A stretch of DNA of 64,000 bases. Source: Gemelliphila palaticanis. GTDB taxonomy: Bacteria; Bacillota; Bacilli; Staphylococcales; Gemellaceae. Both the position numbers and the translations under genes were made by a program. The stretch is from assembly GCA_013415235.1 (NCBI GenBank), contig JACBYF010000004.1, forward strand, positions 1 through 64,000. Reading direction: 5' to 3'. Shown here one piece after another: positions 46,146 to 55,408 of the stretch. Each line of letters starts with the position of its first letter. Position 1 is the first letter of the stretch. Below the pieces are notes generated by a model, which was not told where the DNA came from, did not search any database, and saw nothing but the letters and a program-made list of their open reading frames with translations.

Positions 46146-46901
46146 ATGAAAATAGGGATTGTTGGATTTTATGGTAAATTAGGAAAAACTAATTATAATG
46201 TAATAAAAGATTCTAAGATATGTAGTGTAGCTTTTGGTATATCAAGATCTGCTCCAAACGAAGGAGAAGTTTTTGATAATATAAAAGTTTACAATAATAT
46301 ATTTAATACTCATGAAGAATGTGAAGGTGTTATAGATTTTTCTAATAGAGAAAATATAAATAGTAGTGTTAATTACTGTTTAGATAAAAATATTCCTTTA
46401 GTTATAGGAACAACAGGATTAAATAGTGATGATGAAGAAATAATATTAAAAGCATCAAATTATATACCTATATTACTTTCACATAATACTGCATATGGTG
46501 TAAATGTATTGTTAGATATAGTTAATAGTGCTTGTAAAAAACTTTATGATTTTGATATAGAAATAATAGAAAAACATCATAATAGAAAAGAAGATGCTCC
46601 TAGTGGAACTTCTAAATTAATATTTAATAGTTTAAAAGAAGCTAATCCTAATTTGTACACTAAATTTGGTAGAGAAGGCAATAATTCTAAAAGAAATTAT
46701 GATGAAGTAGGTTTTCACTCTGTTAGGGCAGGATCTATAATAAGTGATCATGATGTGATTTTTGCTAGTGGAGAAGAGGTCATTACTATTAGTCACAGGG
46801 CACTATCGGATGAAGTTTTTGCTAAAGGTGCTTTAAAGGCACTATTATTTTTAAAAGAAAAAAATAGTGGTCTATACGATATTAAGGATATTTTTTTGTA
46901 A
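46146..46901 (+). CDS. dapB: 4-hydroxy-tetrahydrodipicolinate reductase
   Basis: The 251-residue protein has a Rossmann N-terminus (KIGIVGFYGKLGK), GTTGLNSDDEE, and the substrate motif EKHHNRKEDAPSGT with the proposed catalytic His-His/Lys. It reduces the cyclic intermediate of the lysine/diaminopimelate pathway with NAD(P)H. It stands apart from other dap genes, 20 bases before comEA, with which it may be co-transcribed. The glycine-rich loop is a little divergent (GFYGKLG for GxxGrmG). Confidence 0.93.
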   Translation: MKIGIVGFYGKLGKTNYNVIKDSKICSVAFGISRSAPNEGEVFDNIKVYNNIFNTHEECEGVIDFSNRENINSSVNYCLDKNIPLVIGTTGLNSDDEEIILKASNYIPILLSHNTAYGVNVLLDIVNSACKKLYDFDIEIIEKHHNRKEDAPSGTSKLIFNSLKEANPNLYTKFGREGNNSKRNYDEVGFHSVRAGSIISDHDVIFASGEEVITISHRALSDEVFAKGALKALLFLKEKNSGLYDIKDIFL

Positions 46902-46921
46902 AATTAAAATAGGGGATTAAT

Positions 46922-47545
46922 ATGAAGTGGAGTAAAGAAGAAATATTAGTTTTTTTAAAACAAAATTTATTTACTATATTGTTGTCAATAGCAACTAGTA
47001 TAGTAATAGTTGTAGGGATATTATTTTTTATAAATTATAATAAAGTTGAAGAAAAAGATTATTCTCAAATAAATAATCAAATCTCAGAGGTTAAAGTTGA
47101 TTCTAAGGAAGAAGAAAAACAAATTCCAGAAAAAATTTTTATCGATATTAAAGGTGCAGTAAATAATCCTGGAGTATACGAATTCACAAAAGATGATAGA
47201 ATTAAAGATGCCGTAGAAAAAGCTGGAGGAACATTAGCAGATGCTGATTTAACAACTATTAACCTTAGTCAAAAATTAAAAGATCAGATGTTAATAGTTA
47301 TTCCAAAAGTTGGAGAAAAAGTAGATAGTAATAGTTCTTCTAATAGTAATCAAAATACAATAAATATAAATTTAGCAACTAAAGAGGAACTTATGAAAAT
47401 TACTGGTGTGGGAGAGACTAAGGCTAAAGCTATAATTGATTATCGAGAGAATAAGGGTGAGTTTAAAAAGAAAGAGGATATAACAAAAGTCAAGGGAATA
47501 GGAAAAGGTACTTTTGAGAAAATAAAAGATGAAATAGACGTATAG
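46922..47545 (+). CDS. comEA: Competence DNA receptor ComEA
   Basis: The 207-residue protein has one membrane helix (about 15-37), a SLBB-type domain (about 75-135, DIKGAVNNPGVYEF) and a C-terminal pair of helix-hairpin-helix motifs (about 145-207, NINLATKEELMKITGVGETKAKAI). ComEA binds double-stranded DNA at the surface and delivers it to ComEC. The neighbours comEB and comEC confirm the call. It follows dapB by 20 bases. Confidence 0.95.
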   Translation: MKWSKEEILVFLKQNLFTILLSIATSIVIVVGILFFINYNKVEEKDYSQINNQISEVKVDSKEEEKQIPEKIFIDIKGAVNNPGVYEFTKDDRIKDAVEKAGGTLADADLTTINLSQKLKDQMLIVIPKVGEKVDSNSSSNSNQNTININLATKEELMKITGVGETKAKAIIDYRENKGEFKKKEDITKVKGIGKGTFEKIKDEIDV

Positions 47546-47556
47546 AGGAGATTTTT

Positions 47557-48021
47557 ATGAATAATAGAATTAGTTGGGATGAATATTTTATGGCACAAAG
47601 CCATATACTATCTTTGAGATCTACATGTTCTAGGTTAAATGTAGGGGCTACTATAGTTCGTGATAAAAGAGTTATAGCAGGTGGGTATAATGGATCTATT
47701 CAAGGCGATGAGCATTGTATTGATATTGGATGTAAGGTTGTAGATGGACATTGTATAAGAACTATACATGCCGAAATAAATGCATTATTACAATGTTCTA
47801 AATTTGGAGCATCTACTCAAGATGCTAATATTTATGTTACACATTTTCCTTGTTTAAATTGTACAAAAGCTATTATTCAAGCAGGAATAAAAGAGATATG
47901 TTACGCTAATGACTATAGAAATAATGACTATGCAGAAGAATTATTAAAAAAATCTGGAGTAACTGTAAGAAAAATATCATATAACCCTAATGATATAGTT
48001 GCTCATTTATTGAAAGAGTAA
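47557..48021 (+). CDS. comEB: dCMP deaminase, ComEB-type
   Basis: The 154-residue zinc deaminase has the catalytic IHAEINALLQC (His-Ala-Glu) and the zinc cysteines in PCLNC. It converts dCMP to dUMP for dTMP synthesis. The comEA-comEB-comEC order is conserved in Bacillus; comEB itself is dispensable for uptake there. SD is GAGGAG. It lies 11 bases after comEA and 5 bases before comEC. Confidence 0.95.
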   Translation: MNNRISWDEYFMAQSHILSLRSTCSRLNVGATIVRDKRVIAGGYNGSIQGDEHCIDIGCKVVDGHCIRTIHAEINALLQCSKFGASTQDANIYVTHFPCLNCTKAIIQAGIKEICYANDYRNNDYAEELLKKSGVTVRKISYNPNDIVAHLLKE

Positions 48022-48026
48022 CAATT

Positions 48027-49976
48027 ATGAAGTTATTTATCTATTCTATTATTTCTTTAATTTCTGTATTATTAGCTTTAAAGTTATACATGTTTAGTAG
48101 TGTATTATTATTGCTAGTTATTATATTAATTTATTTAAATAAAGAATATTTTGAAGTTAAAGAGACTATAATTTTAATTTTAGTTTTTTTAACTTTTTTT
48201 ATTAGAACTTCTTATAGTCAATATAATCATTATTCAAAATTAGAAGATAGTAGTGATAATTTTCAGGTTGAAATTGTCGATAAATTGAATATTAATGGTA
48301 ACTTTTTAAAAACATACGGTTATATAAATAATGAAAAAGTAATAGTTAATTATAAAATAGAAAACGAACAAGAAAAAGAATATTTTGTAAAAGATTTTAA
48401 AGGAGGAACTTTTTTAGTAGGGGGAAGTATCGAAGATATAAAAGAAAAGAAAAACTTTTATTCTTTTGACTATAAACAATATTTAAATAGAAAAGGAATA
48501 TTTAAAGTTTTGAATGTTGAAAAAATTAATAATATTAATTATGAGTTTTCTAGTACGTATAAAAAAGTTTTGAATTTCAGAACTAATTTAATTAGGAATA
48601 TAAGTAATAATATAAAGTTTAATGAAAAAGGATATTTTGAAGCTCTTATTTATGGTGATAAAACTAATATGTTTAGAGATGACATAGAAGATTATCGTAA
48701 TTTGGGAATAAGCCATCTTTTAGCTATATCAGGATTACATATAGCTACTTTGATTATGTTAATATATAAGACTTTAAAATTATTCTCGATTAATAGTAAA
48801 TTAATAGATAAGGTAATATTTATAACTTTACCAATATATTCTATATTTGCAGGATTATCTGCATCCGTTATTAGAGCAACTTTAATGATTTTAATATTTT
48901 TATTGTTAAAGAGAAAACAGGTAGACTCTATAAAATCTTTAATTATAGTATTTCTTATTACAATTTTCTATAATCCTTATTTTATTTACGATATAGGATT
49001 TCAATTTTCATTTTTTATAACATTTAGTATTTTGATGTCAAAAAGTTTTATAGAAAGTGGTAATAATAAGATTTTAAAATTATTCAAAGTTAGCTTAATA
49101 GCTTGGCTAGCTAGCTTACCAATAAATTTATTTAATTTTTATAGTATTTCATTTATTTCTATATTTTCTAACATTATTTTTGTTCCTTATTTTACTTTAA
49201 TAATTTTTCCATTAATATTGGTTTCTTATTTAATATTTATTATAAGTTCAAAAGTTTTTGACTTTATTTGTGTTCCGATTTTGAATGGTGCTTTTTATGT
49301 ACAGAATATTTTTGAAAAAATTTTAAATTACTTTAGTTTTGAAGTTTTTGCAGGTAAACAAGAGGATTATATAGCTTTGGCTATTGTTATACTTATATTA
49401 GCTATTATAATTTATGTAAATAAAGGTTATTATAAGGAAATTATTTATTTATCTACAGCTATATTATTTTTAATATTTATAAATAATAATTTTTTAAAAG
49501 ATGAATTATATGAAAAATTAAGTATTAATGGACAAAATGTTTATTATTTAACTACTAGGAATAACAATATATTAATTAATACTTCTAATAATAGTAATAA
49601 CTTTTATAAAGATTTTAGAAAAAAAGAAAATAATTATGATATAATTAACGAATACAATAATTTATTAGCTTATGACGCTAAAAATAGTATAGAATTTTTA
49701 ATTATAACTAAAACAAAATTGAGAGATATAGGTTATGCTAGAAATCTAATAGGAAAAGATAAGGTTAAGAAGTTATATGTAACGGAACAAATTTTAAACA
49801 ATGATAAAATTTTAGAAATAATAGACGTTTCTAAGTTTAAAAATATAGATATAGAAATCATAAAAAATAACTCTATATTTTATTTAAATGATATAAAGTT
49901 TACTAATAAAGATACTGATTTTATAGTTTCATATTTAGATAAAGAGATTAACATAAATAAGGATAAATTAAAATAA
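48027..49976 (+). CDS. comEC: Competence DNA channel ComEC, with degenerate C-terminal beta-lactamase-like domain
   Basis: The 649-residue protein has N-terminal membrane helices, an OB-like loop (about 70-170), and the core Competence domain (about 190-480) with LAISGLHIATLIML and GLSASVIRATLMILIF. Residues about 505-649 occupy the place of the metallo-beta-lactamase-like domain, but the VGQGDS motif reads NGQNVYYL and the HxHxDH zinc motif is replaced by ITKTKLRDIGY. DNA transport could remain, while the proposed nuclease activity would be lost. holA begins after one stop codon with no gap. Confidence 0.88.
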   Translation: MKLFIYSIISLISVLLALKLYMFSSVLLLLVIILIYLNKEYFEVKETIILILVFLTFFIRTSYSQYNHYSKLEDSSDNFQVEIVDKLNINGNFLKTYGYINNEKVIVNYKIENEQEKEYFVKDFKGGTFLVGGSIEDIKEKKNFYSFDYKQYLNRKGIFKVLNVEKINNINYEFSSTYKKVLNFRTNLIRNISNNIKFNEKGYFEALIYGDKTNMFRDDIEDYRNLGISHLLAISGLHIATLIMLIYKTLKLFSINSKLIDKVIFITLPIYSIFAGLSASVIRATLMILIFLLLKRKQVDSIKSLIIVFLITIFYNPYFIYDIGFQFSFFITFSILMSKSFIESGNNKILKLFKVSLIAWLASLPINLFNFYSISFISIFSNIIFVPYFTLIIFPLILVSYLIFIISSKVFDFICVPILNGAFYVQNIFEKILNYFSFEVFAGKQEDYIALAIVILILAIIIYVNKGYYKEIIYLSTAILFLIFINNNFLKDELYEKLSINGQNVYYLTTRNNNILINTSNNSNNFYKDFRKKENNYDIINEYNNLLAYDAKNSIEFLIITKTKLRDIGYARNLIGKDKVKKLYVTEQILNNDKILEIIDVSKFKNIDIEIIKNNSIFYLNDIKFTNKDTDFIVSYLDKEININKDKLK

Positions 49977-50954
49977 ATGAAAAATATATATTTGTTAAAT
50001 GGAGAAAATGAAATAGCTATTTCAGAATTTCAATATGAAATAGCTAAAAAATATTTAAAAAACGAACTTACTGATTTTAATTATATAAAAATAAATATGT
50101 TGGAAAATAAAATTTCTGATTTAATTTATGAATGTCAGAGTTCTGGATTTTTTTCGGAAAAAAAAGTTGTAATAGCAGATAATAGTATATTTTTTATGGC
50201 TAAGCCTAAAAAAACAAAAATAGAATATAATATTGATGAACTTATTGAATATATAAAAAATCCTAATGAAGAAGTATTATTAATATTTAAGTGTTTAGAT
50301 AATATAGATAGTAGAAAAAAAATAGTTAAAGAAATAAAACAACATGGTGAAGTTAAAACTATAAATAATTTTAATGCTGAAGATCTTCAGAAGTATACAG
50401 TAGAATACTTAAATAAATTAGATATAAAAATTAGCAAAGATGTAGCTAGATTTTTAATAGATTATAGTGGATTAGAACTATCAGGATTAAAAAAAGAGCT
50501 AGAAAAATTAGAATTACTTTGTAAAAATGAAATAACAATAGATGATATAAAGAATACTGTTGTAAAAAGTTTAGAATATGATATTTTCTCATTAACTAAT
50601 GAGTTGTTCTCAAGAAATTATGAGGCTCTTAGAGGAGTATATAACAATTTAAAACTTAATGGAGAAGAACCCGTATTTTTATTATCTTTGATTTCTTCAC
50701 AAATAAGAACGTATTTAAAAGTTAAAATTTTACTTCTTGAAAATTATAGTCAAAAAGAAATTGCAAGTAAATTAAATATTCATCCATATAGAGTACAGCT
50801 AGCCGCACAAAAAGTTTACAATTATGATATTAAACTATTAATGAATATTTTAGTTTTATGTAAAAATTATGATAGAGATTTAAAAACAATAAATATTGAT
50901 AAATATACTATGTTTGATATTTTTATAAATAAATTAATAGCATTAATAGATTAA
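49977..50954 (+). CDS. holA: DNA polymerase III clamp-loader subunit delta
   Basis: The 325-residue protein begins KNIYLLNGENEIAISEFQYEI, as in Firmicute HolA, with LSGLKKELEKLELL in the middle and a helical collar domain with HPYRVQLAAQKV near the C-terminus. It opens the sliding clamp. It directly abuts comEC (ATGA-like junction) and precedes rpsT, the order found in Bacillus (comEC-holA-rpsT). The delta' partner is holB. Confidence 0.93.
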   Translation: MKNIYLLNGENEIAISEFQYEIAKKYLKNELTDFNYIKINMLENKISDLIYECQSSGFFSEKKVVIADNSIFFMAKPKKTKIEYNIDELIEYIKNPNEEVLLIFKCLDNIDSRKKIVKEIKQHGEVKTINNFNAEDLQKYTVEYLNKLDIKISKDVARFLIDYSGLELSGLKKELEKLELLCKNEITIDDIKNTVVKSLEYDIFSLTNELFSRNYEALRGVYNNLKLNGEEPVFLLSLISSQIRTYLKVKILLLENYSQKEIASKLNIHPYRVQLAAQKVYNYDIKLLMNILVLCKNYDRDLKTINIDKYTMFDIFINKLIALID

Positions 50955-50974
50955 ATTTTATAGTAAAAAAAGTA

Positions 50975-51003
50975 TTGCAATGTAATTAATAATGTGCTAA
51001 AAT
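50975..51003 (+). promoter_or_regulatory. Promoter of rpsT
   Basis: TTGCAA (50975-50980), 17-base spacer, TAAAAT (50998-51003) with TG one base upstream. Confidence 0.7.
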
Positions 51004-51017
51004 TAGATAGTTGCATT

Positions 51018-51045
51018 TTGCAATACTTAATTATTCGTAATTAAG
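51018..51045 (+). promoter_or_regulatory. rpsT 5' leader with UUCG hairpin and inverted repeat
   Basis: CTTAATTA-TTCG-TAATTAAG (51026-51045) is a perfect 8-bp hairpin closed by a UUCG loop. Immediately before it TTGCAATACT (51018-51027) is the exact complement of AGTATTGCAA (50971-50980), which covers the -35 box. Possibly an S20 autoregulatory leader or an operator; the family is unknown to me. Confidence 0.5.
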
Positions 51046-51095
51046 AATATTAATTAATATTTCTTAGTAAAAAAATATATTAGGAGGTGTAAGGA

Positions 51096-51338
51096 ATGCC
51101 AAATATTCAATCATCAGTTAAGAGTGTAAGACAAGATTCAAAAATTAATGCAGCTAACTCAGCTAAAAAAGCTGAAATGAGAACTGCTATTAAAAAAGCT
51201 AGATTAGCAAAAGCTGAAGGTGCTGATAATTCTGCAGAATTAGTAAACTTAGCTTTCAAAAAAATCGATAAAGCTGCAAAAACAAACTTAATACACAAAA
51301 ACGCAGCTGCAAGATATAAATCAAACTTAACTAAATAA
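51096..51338 (+). CDS. rpsT: 30S ribosomal protein S20
   Basis: The 80-residue, lysine- and alanine-rich helical protein starts MPNIQSSVKSVRQDSK and ends KNAAARYKSNLTK, as in S20. It binds 16S rRNA of the small subunit. AGGAGGTG precedes the ATG. It has its own promoter and terminator. The long leader with hairpins may serve in autoregulation. Confidence 0.97.
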   Translation: MPNIQSSVKSVRQDSKINAANSAKKAEMRTAIKKARLAKAEGADNSAELVNLAFKKIDKAAKTNLIHKNAAARYKSNLTK

Positions 51339-51342
51339 TTTT

Positions 51343-51370
51343 AAACCGGTCTTTAGTGATCGGTTTTTTT
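51343..51370 (+). terminator. Terminator after rpsT
   Basis: AAACCGGTC pairs (one mismatch) with GATCGGTTT around a short loop, followed by seven T. Confidence 0.88.
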
Positions 51371-51445
51371 AATTAAATAAATTTGAAAGTAATTATTTTT
51401 AATGTTATAATTGACTAGATATTTATTAATATTTAGGAGGTCTTT

Positions 51446-51706
51446 ATGAATAAAAAACAACTATTAGCAATTGGCTTAATAAGTTTGGGAACCTTAGCTT
51501 TTATAAGTAAAAATAAAGAAACTTATTCAGAAGAAGAGTTAGAAAAAATAAATAGATACAAAAAATATTTGAATGATAAAAACTTTGTTATAGTAAGTAA
51601 AAAAGATTACGATAAAATTTCAAAAAATAGTAAAAAATTATTTAGTATATCTTCTATACCTAGCTATTATTCAATTGCTAGATCTGTTGCAAGGTATGTA
51701 TTATAG
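51446..51706 (+). CDS. Small single-pass membrane protein of unknown function
   Basis: The 86-residue protein has one N-terminal hydrophobic helix (about 5-20), a charged middle rich in Lys, Glu and Asn, and an odd hydrophobic C-terminus (SIPSYYSIARSVARYVL). I do not recognise it. A strong AGGAGG precedes the ATG, and the gene ends 2 bases before the BrkB-type membrane protein, so it could be coupled to it. A membrane partner or a toxin-like small protein are both speculative. Confidence 0.7.
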   Translation: MNKKQLLAIGLISLGTLAFISKNKETYSEEELEKINRYKKYLNDKNFVIVSKKDYDKISKNSKKLFSISSIPSYYSIARSVARYVL

Positions 51707-51708
51707 CT

Positions 51709-52623
51709 ATGTTAATACCAGAGAAAACATATTCATTTATAGGAGATAAACCTAGAAATAAATTAACATTTAAAAAATTTTGCAAAGAAATATATTATAG
51801 AATTATGTATGATGAAATTTCTTTTCAAGCAGCTAATTTAAGTTATTATTTTATTTTATCAATATTACCAATGTTAGTAGTGGCTTTAGCCTTAACTCCC
51901 TATTTTAATATTGATCAAGACTACTTATTAGCTAAAATAAACTCTATAGCTCCAGGGGTACTAGGGGACTATATTTTTGGTATGATAAGTGAAGTCTTAA
52001 ATAACAGAAGCAACACAATTTTAACTTTTGGTATTATATTTACTTTATGGTCAGCATCTAATGGTATTTATGGACTTATGTATGCATTTAATATGGCTTT
52101 TAGAGTTAGGGAAGAAAGAATATGGATAGTTGTAAAATTTATTAGTATTATTCTTACCGGAATAATAATGTTAGCTATGTTTTTAATGTTAGTACTTCTT
52201 GTATTTGGTAAGCAAATAACATGGTTATTATTCCATAAATTTAATTTTGACGAAGGTTTTTATACTATGTGGAATTATGTAACGTATTTACTACCTTTAT
52301 TGTTTACATTTGTTATTTTTATTTTTTTATATACTCTAGCTACAAACCTAAAACTAAAAATCAAGATAGTAGCGCCAGGAGCTTTATTTGCTTCTGTATC
52401 ATGGATAGTACTTAGTAAATTATTTGGATATTATATAGATCATTTTTCTAATTATATAAAAACCTATGGCTCTATAGGTGCAATAATGTTATTTATAATG
52501 TGGTTATACTTAACAGGGTATGTTTTAATTTTAGGGGCACAAATAAATGCTATTTTTTACAACTATAAAGTTGAACATAGAAAATTTGAAGAAACACACA
52601 TATACTTAAAGGAGGAGGAATAG
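51709..52623 (+). CDS. YihY/virulence factor BrkB family membrane protein
   Basis: The 304-residue protein has about six membrane helices and the BrkB landmarks QAANLSYYFILSILPMLV, SASNGIYGLMYAFN and the GSIGAIMLFIMWLYLTGYVLILGAQINA block. Related proteins have been described as RNase BN (now doubtful) and as lipid/envelope transporters; function remains unsettled. It has no good ribosome site of its own and probably depends on translation of the upstream small protein. Confidence 0.88.
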   Translation: MLIPEKTYSFIGDKPRNKLTFKKFCKEIYYRIMYDEISFQAANLSYYFILSILPMLVVALALTPYFNIDQDYLLAKINSIAPGVLGDYIFGMISEVLNNRSNTILTFGIIFTLWSASNGIYGLMYAFNMAFRVREERIWIVVKFISIILTGIIMLAMFLMLVLLVFGKQITWLLFHKFNFDEGFYTMWNYVTYLLPLLFTFVIFIFLYTLATNLKLKIKIVAPGALFASVSWIVLSKLFGYYIDHFSNYIKTYGSIGAIMLFIMWLYLTGYVLILGAQINAIFYNYKVEHRKFEETHIYLKEEE

Positions 52624-52626
52624 AAT

Positions 52627-53115
52627 ATGATTAAAGAAGTTTATCTTGCAGGTGGATGTTTTTGGGGAATGGAAGGATATTTCCAACAACTAGATGGAGT
52701 TATTAAAACTAAAGTAGGTTATAGTAATGGAAAAACTTCCGATACTAGTTATAAAGAAATTAAAGATACTGATCACGCAGAGGTAATTTATTTAGAATAT
52801 GATAATTCTAAAATTTCATTTAATGAAATTTTAAGGCACTACTTTAGAGTTATTGACCCTACTAGTATTAATAAACAAGGAGGGGATAGAGGTAGACAAT
52901 ATAGAACAGGTATTTATTTTCTAGATAATGATACCAAAGAAGAAGCCAAAGATTTTATAAAAGAAGTGCAAAATAATTATTCTAAACCTATAGTAGTAGA
53001 GATAGAGCAAGTATCAAACTATGTTGATGCCGAAGAATATCATCAAAAATATTTAGACAAGAATCCATTTGGATATTGTCATATAGATTTATCATTAGCC
53101 AAAAAAAGTTTATAA
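52627..53115 (+). CDS. msrA: Peptide methionine sulfoxide reductase MsrA
   Basis: The 162-residue protein has the active motif GGCFWGME with the catalytic Cys, and NPFGYCHIDL with a probable resolving Cys near the C-terminus. It reduces methionine-S-sulfoxide in proteins. AGGAGGAG precedes the ATG. It lies 3 bases after the BrkB-like gene and 25 before ppaC, so it probably belongs to the same transcript. No MsrB domain is fused. Confidence 0.95.
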   Translation: MIKEVYLAGGCFWGMEGYFQQLDGVIKTKVGYSNGKTSDTSYKEIKDTDHAEVIYLEYDNSKISFNEILRHYFRVIDPTSINKQGGDRGRQYRTGIYFLDNDTKEEAKDFIKEVQNNYSKPIVVEIEQVSNYVDAEEYHQKYLDKNPFGYCHIDLSLAKKSL

Positions 53116-53140
53116 ATAATATATTTAAAGGAGATTAATA

Positions 53141-54067
53141 ATGAGTAAAGTTTTAATTTTTGGACATAAAAATCCTGACACAGATACAATCTGTTCAGCA
53201 ATAGTATATGATTATTTAAAGAGATTACAAGGTATGGACACTGAAGCTGTTCGTTTAGGAGAACTTAACGATGAAACAAAATATGCTTTAAAATATTTCG
53301 GTGCAAGTGTACCTAAATTAATAGATTCTTTAGAGAGTGGTCAAGAAGTTATTTTAGTAGATCACAATGAATTTCAACAATCTGCCAACGGAATAGAAAA
53401 TTCAGTTATAAAAGAAGTAATTGATCACCACAGAATAGCTAATTTTGAAACTGCAGGACCTTTATATTATAGAGCAGAACCTCTAGGATGTACTGCAACT
53501 ATTTTGAAAAAAATATTTGATGAACAAGGTGTTCAAATAAATAAACAAATAGCAGGATTAATGTTATCAGCAATTATTTCGGATTCTTTATTATTTAAAT
53601 CACCTACTTGTACTTTAAGAGATAAATTAGCTGCTGAAGATTTAGCAAAAATAGCAGATGTTAATTTAGAAGAATATGGTCTAGCTATGTTAAAAGCAGG
53701 AGCTTCTACTAAAGATAAATCAGTAAAAGAATTAATAGATGTAGATGTAAAAGAGTTTATACTTAATGAAAAGAAAATAGTAGTAGCTCAAATTAACACT
53801 GTAGATGCCAAAGAAGTTACAGATAGAATAGATGAATTAGAAACTACCATTACAAATGAAATAAATTCTAAAGAATTATCAGCATTTGTATTTGTTATAA
53901 CTAACATATTAACTTCAGACTCTGAAGTATTAGTGTTAGGGGAGGATAAAGATAAAGTAGCTAGTGCCTTTAATAAAAAATTAGAAAATAACCTTATGAC
54001 ATTAGAGGGAGTTGTATCTCGTAAAAAACAAGTAGTTCCACAAATTACAGAAGAATTTAATAAGTAG
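53141..54067 (+). CDS. ppaC: Manganese-dependent inorganic pyrophosphatase
   Basis: The 308-residue DHH-family protein has GHKNPDTDTICSA and the DHH motif in VIDHHRIANFETAGP, then a C-terminal DHHA2 domain with SRKKQVVPQ. It hydrolyses pyrophosphate released by biosynthesis, using manganese. AAAGGAG precedes the ATG. Confidence 0.97.
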   Translation: MSKVLIFGHKNPDTDTICSAIVYDYLKRLQGMDTEAVRLGELNDETKYALKYFGASVPKLIDSLESGQEVILVDHNEFQQSANGIENSVIKEVIDHHRIANFETAGPLYYRAEPLGCTATILKKIFDEQGVQINKQIAGLMLSAIISDSLLFKSPTCTLRDKLAAEDLAKIADVNLEEYGLAMLKAGASTKDKSVKELIDVDVKEFILNEKKIVVAQINTVDAKEVTDRIDELETTITNEINSKELSAFVFVITNILTSDSEVLVLGEDKDKVASAFNKKLENNLMTLEGVVSRKKQVVPQITEEFNK

Positions 54068-54075
54068 GTAGTTTC

Positions 54076-54471
54076 ATGGATAAAATTGATTATAAGTATT
54101 CATTACTTGCTACTTTAAAAGCTATATTAGTTAACTTTTTAATAATATTAGCTTTTGCTGGATTTTTTCCAAAAAGTTTATATTTAGAAAATCCTTTTTA
54201 TGCCTTGTATGGTTCTATTTTAATAACTCTTTTTTATAAGTTTATTAGACCGGTATTATTATTCATAAGTATAATACCTATAATAATGACTATGGGACTT
54301 TTTGTAATAATAATAAATTCTCTAATAATATTGTTAGTATCTAATATTTTGAGTAATGGATTTGTAATAAGTTCATTTGCTTCTTCTTTAGGATTAGCAA
54401 TATTTATTTCAATATTTAATTTATTTATAAATAGTAAAGATAGAAAGATAATTATAAAGAGGTATAAGTAA
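54076..54471 (+). CDS. Four-helix membrane protein, YvlD/phage-holin-like family
   Basis: The 131-residue protein has four membrane helices and the YvlD signature of [21 protein letters not shown] followed by [10 protein letters not shown]. These proteins carry a holin-like Pfam label in databases but are chromosomal envelope proteins with no phage context here. The gene lies between ppaC and hprK, with 1 base before hprK. Function unknown. Confidence 0.8.
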   Translation: MDKIDYKYSLLATLKAILVNFLIILAFAGFFPKSLYLENPFYALYGSILITLFYKFIRPVLLFISIIPIIMTMGLFVIIINSLIILLVSNILSNGFVISSFASSLGLAIFISIFNLFINSKDRKIIIKRYK

Positions 54472-54472
54472 A

Positions 54473-55405
54473 ATGACTACTAAATTAACAACAAAATATT
54501 TAATAGATAAACTAGGATTAGAGCTTGTAGCAGGAGAAAATGGGATAGATAGAGAAATAGAAACCTCAGATATTTCTAGACCTGGTTTAGAGTTAGCAGG
54601 ATATTTTTCTTATTACACACCTACTAGAGTTCAAGTTCTAGGTACTACAGAGCTATCTTTTTTTAGTTTATTAAATGACAAAGAAAAAAACTCGAGAATG
54701 AGAATGTTATGTACAAGAAAAACACCTTGTATAATAGTTTCTAGAGGACAAGATGTTCCAGAAGAACTTTTGGAAGCTGCCAAAAAATATGATACTCCTA
54801 TATTAAAGAGTAATAGTATAACAACTAGCCTTATAGCTAAAATAACAATTACGCTGCAAAGAGAGTTAGCTCCTGATACTTCTGTTCACGGAGTATTTAT
54901 TGAAGTTTATGGTATAGGAATGCTTATAACTGGAGAAAGTGGTATAGGTAAGAGTGAAATAGCGCTAGAATTGATAAAAAGAGGGCATAGATTAATAGCC
55001 GATGATAGAGTAGATATTAAAGAATTAGACAATGGAATTTTAGTTGGAAGATGTGGTTCTGAGTTGATAAAGCATTTATTGGAAATTAGAGGTTTAGGAA
55101 TAATAAACGTAATGACTTTATTTGGAACAGGAGCAGTTAGAGAAGAAAAAATAGTTAATTTAAATGTTCACTTAGAGTCATGGGATAAACAAAAACAATA
55201 TGATAGAATAGGTCTTACAAAAGAGTATATAAAGATACATGATACAGAAATAGAAAAGAAAACTATTCCTGTAAGACCAGGAAGAAACGTAGCTATTATA
55301 TTAGAGTCAGCAGCTATGAATTTTAGACTGAATGAAATGGGTATTGATACTGCAAAAGAGTTTGAAAATAGACTTTTAGAGCAGATAGCGAATAGGGAGG
55401 ATTAA
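54473..55405 (+). CDS. hprK: HPr kinase/phosphorylase
   Basis: The 310-residue protein has the P-loop GESGIGKSE (about 153-161), the HPrK signature [11 protein letters not shown], and an N-terminal receptor-like domain. It phosphorylates and dephosphorylates Ser46 of HPr, controlling carbon catabolite repression with CcpA in Firmicutes. The next gene is lgt 3 bases on, the standard order. A stand-alone glucose EIIA gene in the same window shows an active PTS. Confidence 0.96.
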   Translation: MTTKLTTKYLIDKLGLELVAGENGIDREIETSDISRPGLELAGYFSYYTPTRVQVLGTTELSFFSLLNDKEKNSRMRMLCTRKTPCIIVSRGQDVPEELLEAAKKYDTPILKSNSITTSLIAKITITLQRELAPDTSVHGVFIEVYGIGMLITGESGIGKSEIALELIKRGHRLIADDRVDIKELDNGILVGRCGSELIKHLLEIRGLGIINVMTLFGTGAVREEKIVNLNVHLESWDKQKQYDRIGLTKEYIKIHDTEIEKKTIPVRPGRNVAIILESAAMNFRLNEMGIDTAKEFENRLLEQIANRED

Positions 55406-55408
55406 TGA

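Noticed and set aside
54076..54471. Phage holin
   Set aside because: The holin label is a family name; YvlD-like signature and housekeeping neighbours (ppaC, hprK) show a chromosomal gene, with no endolysin or other phage genes.
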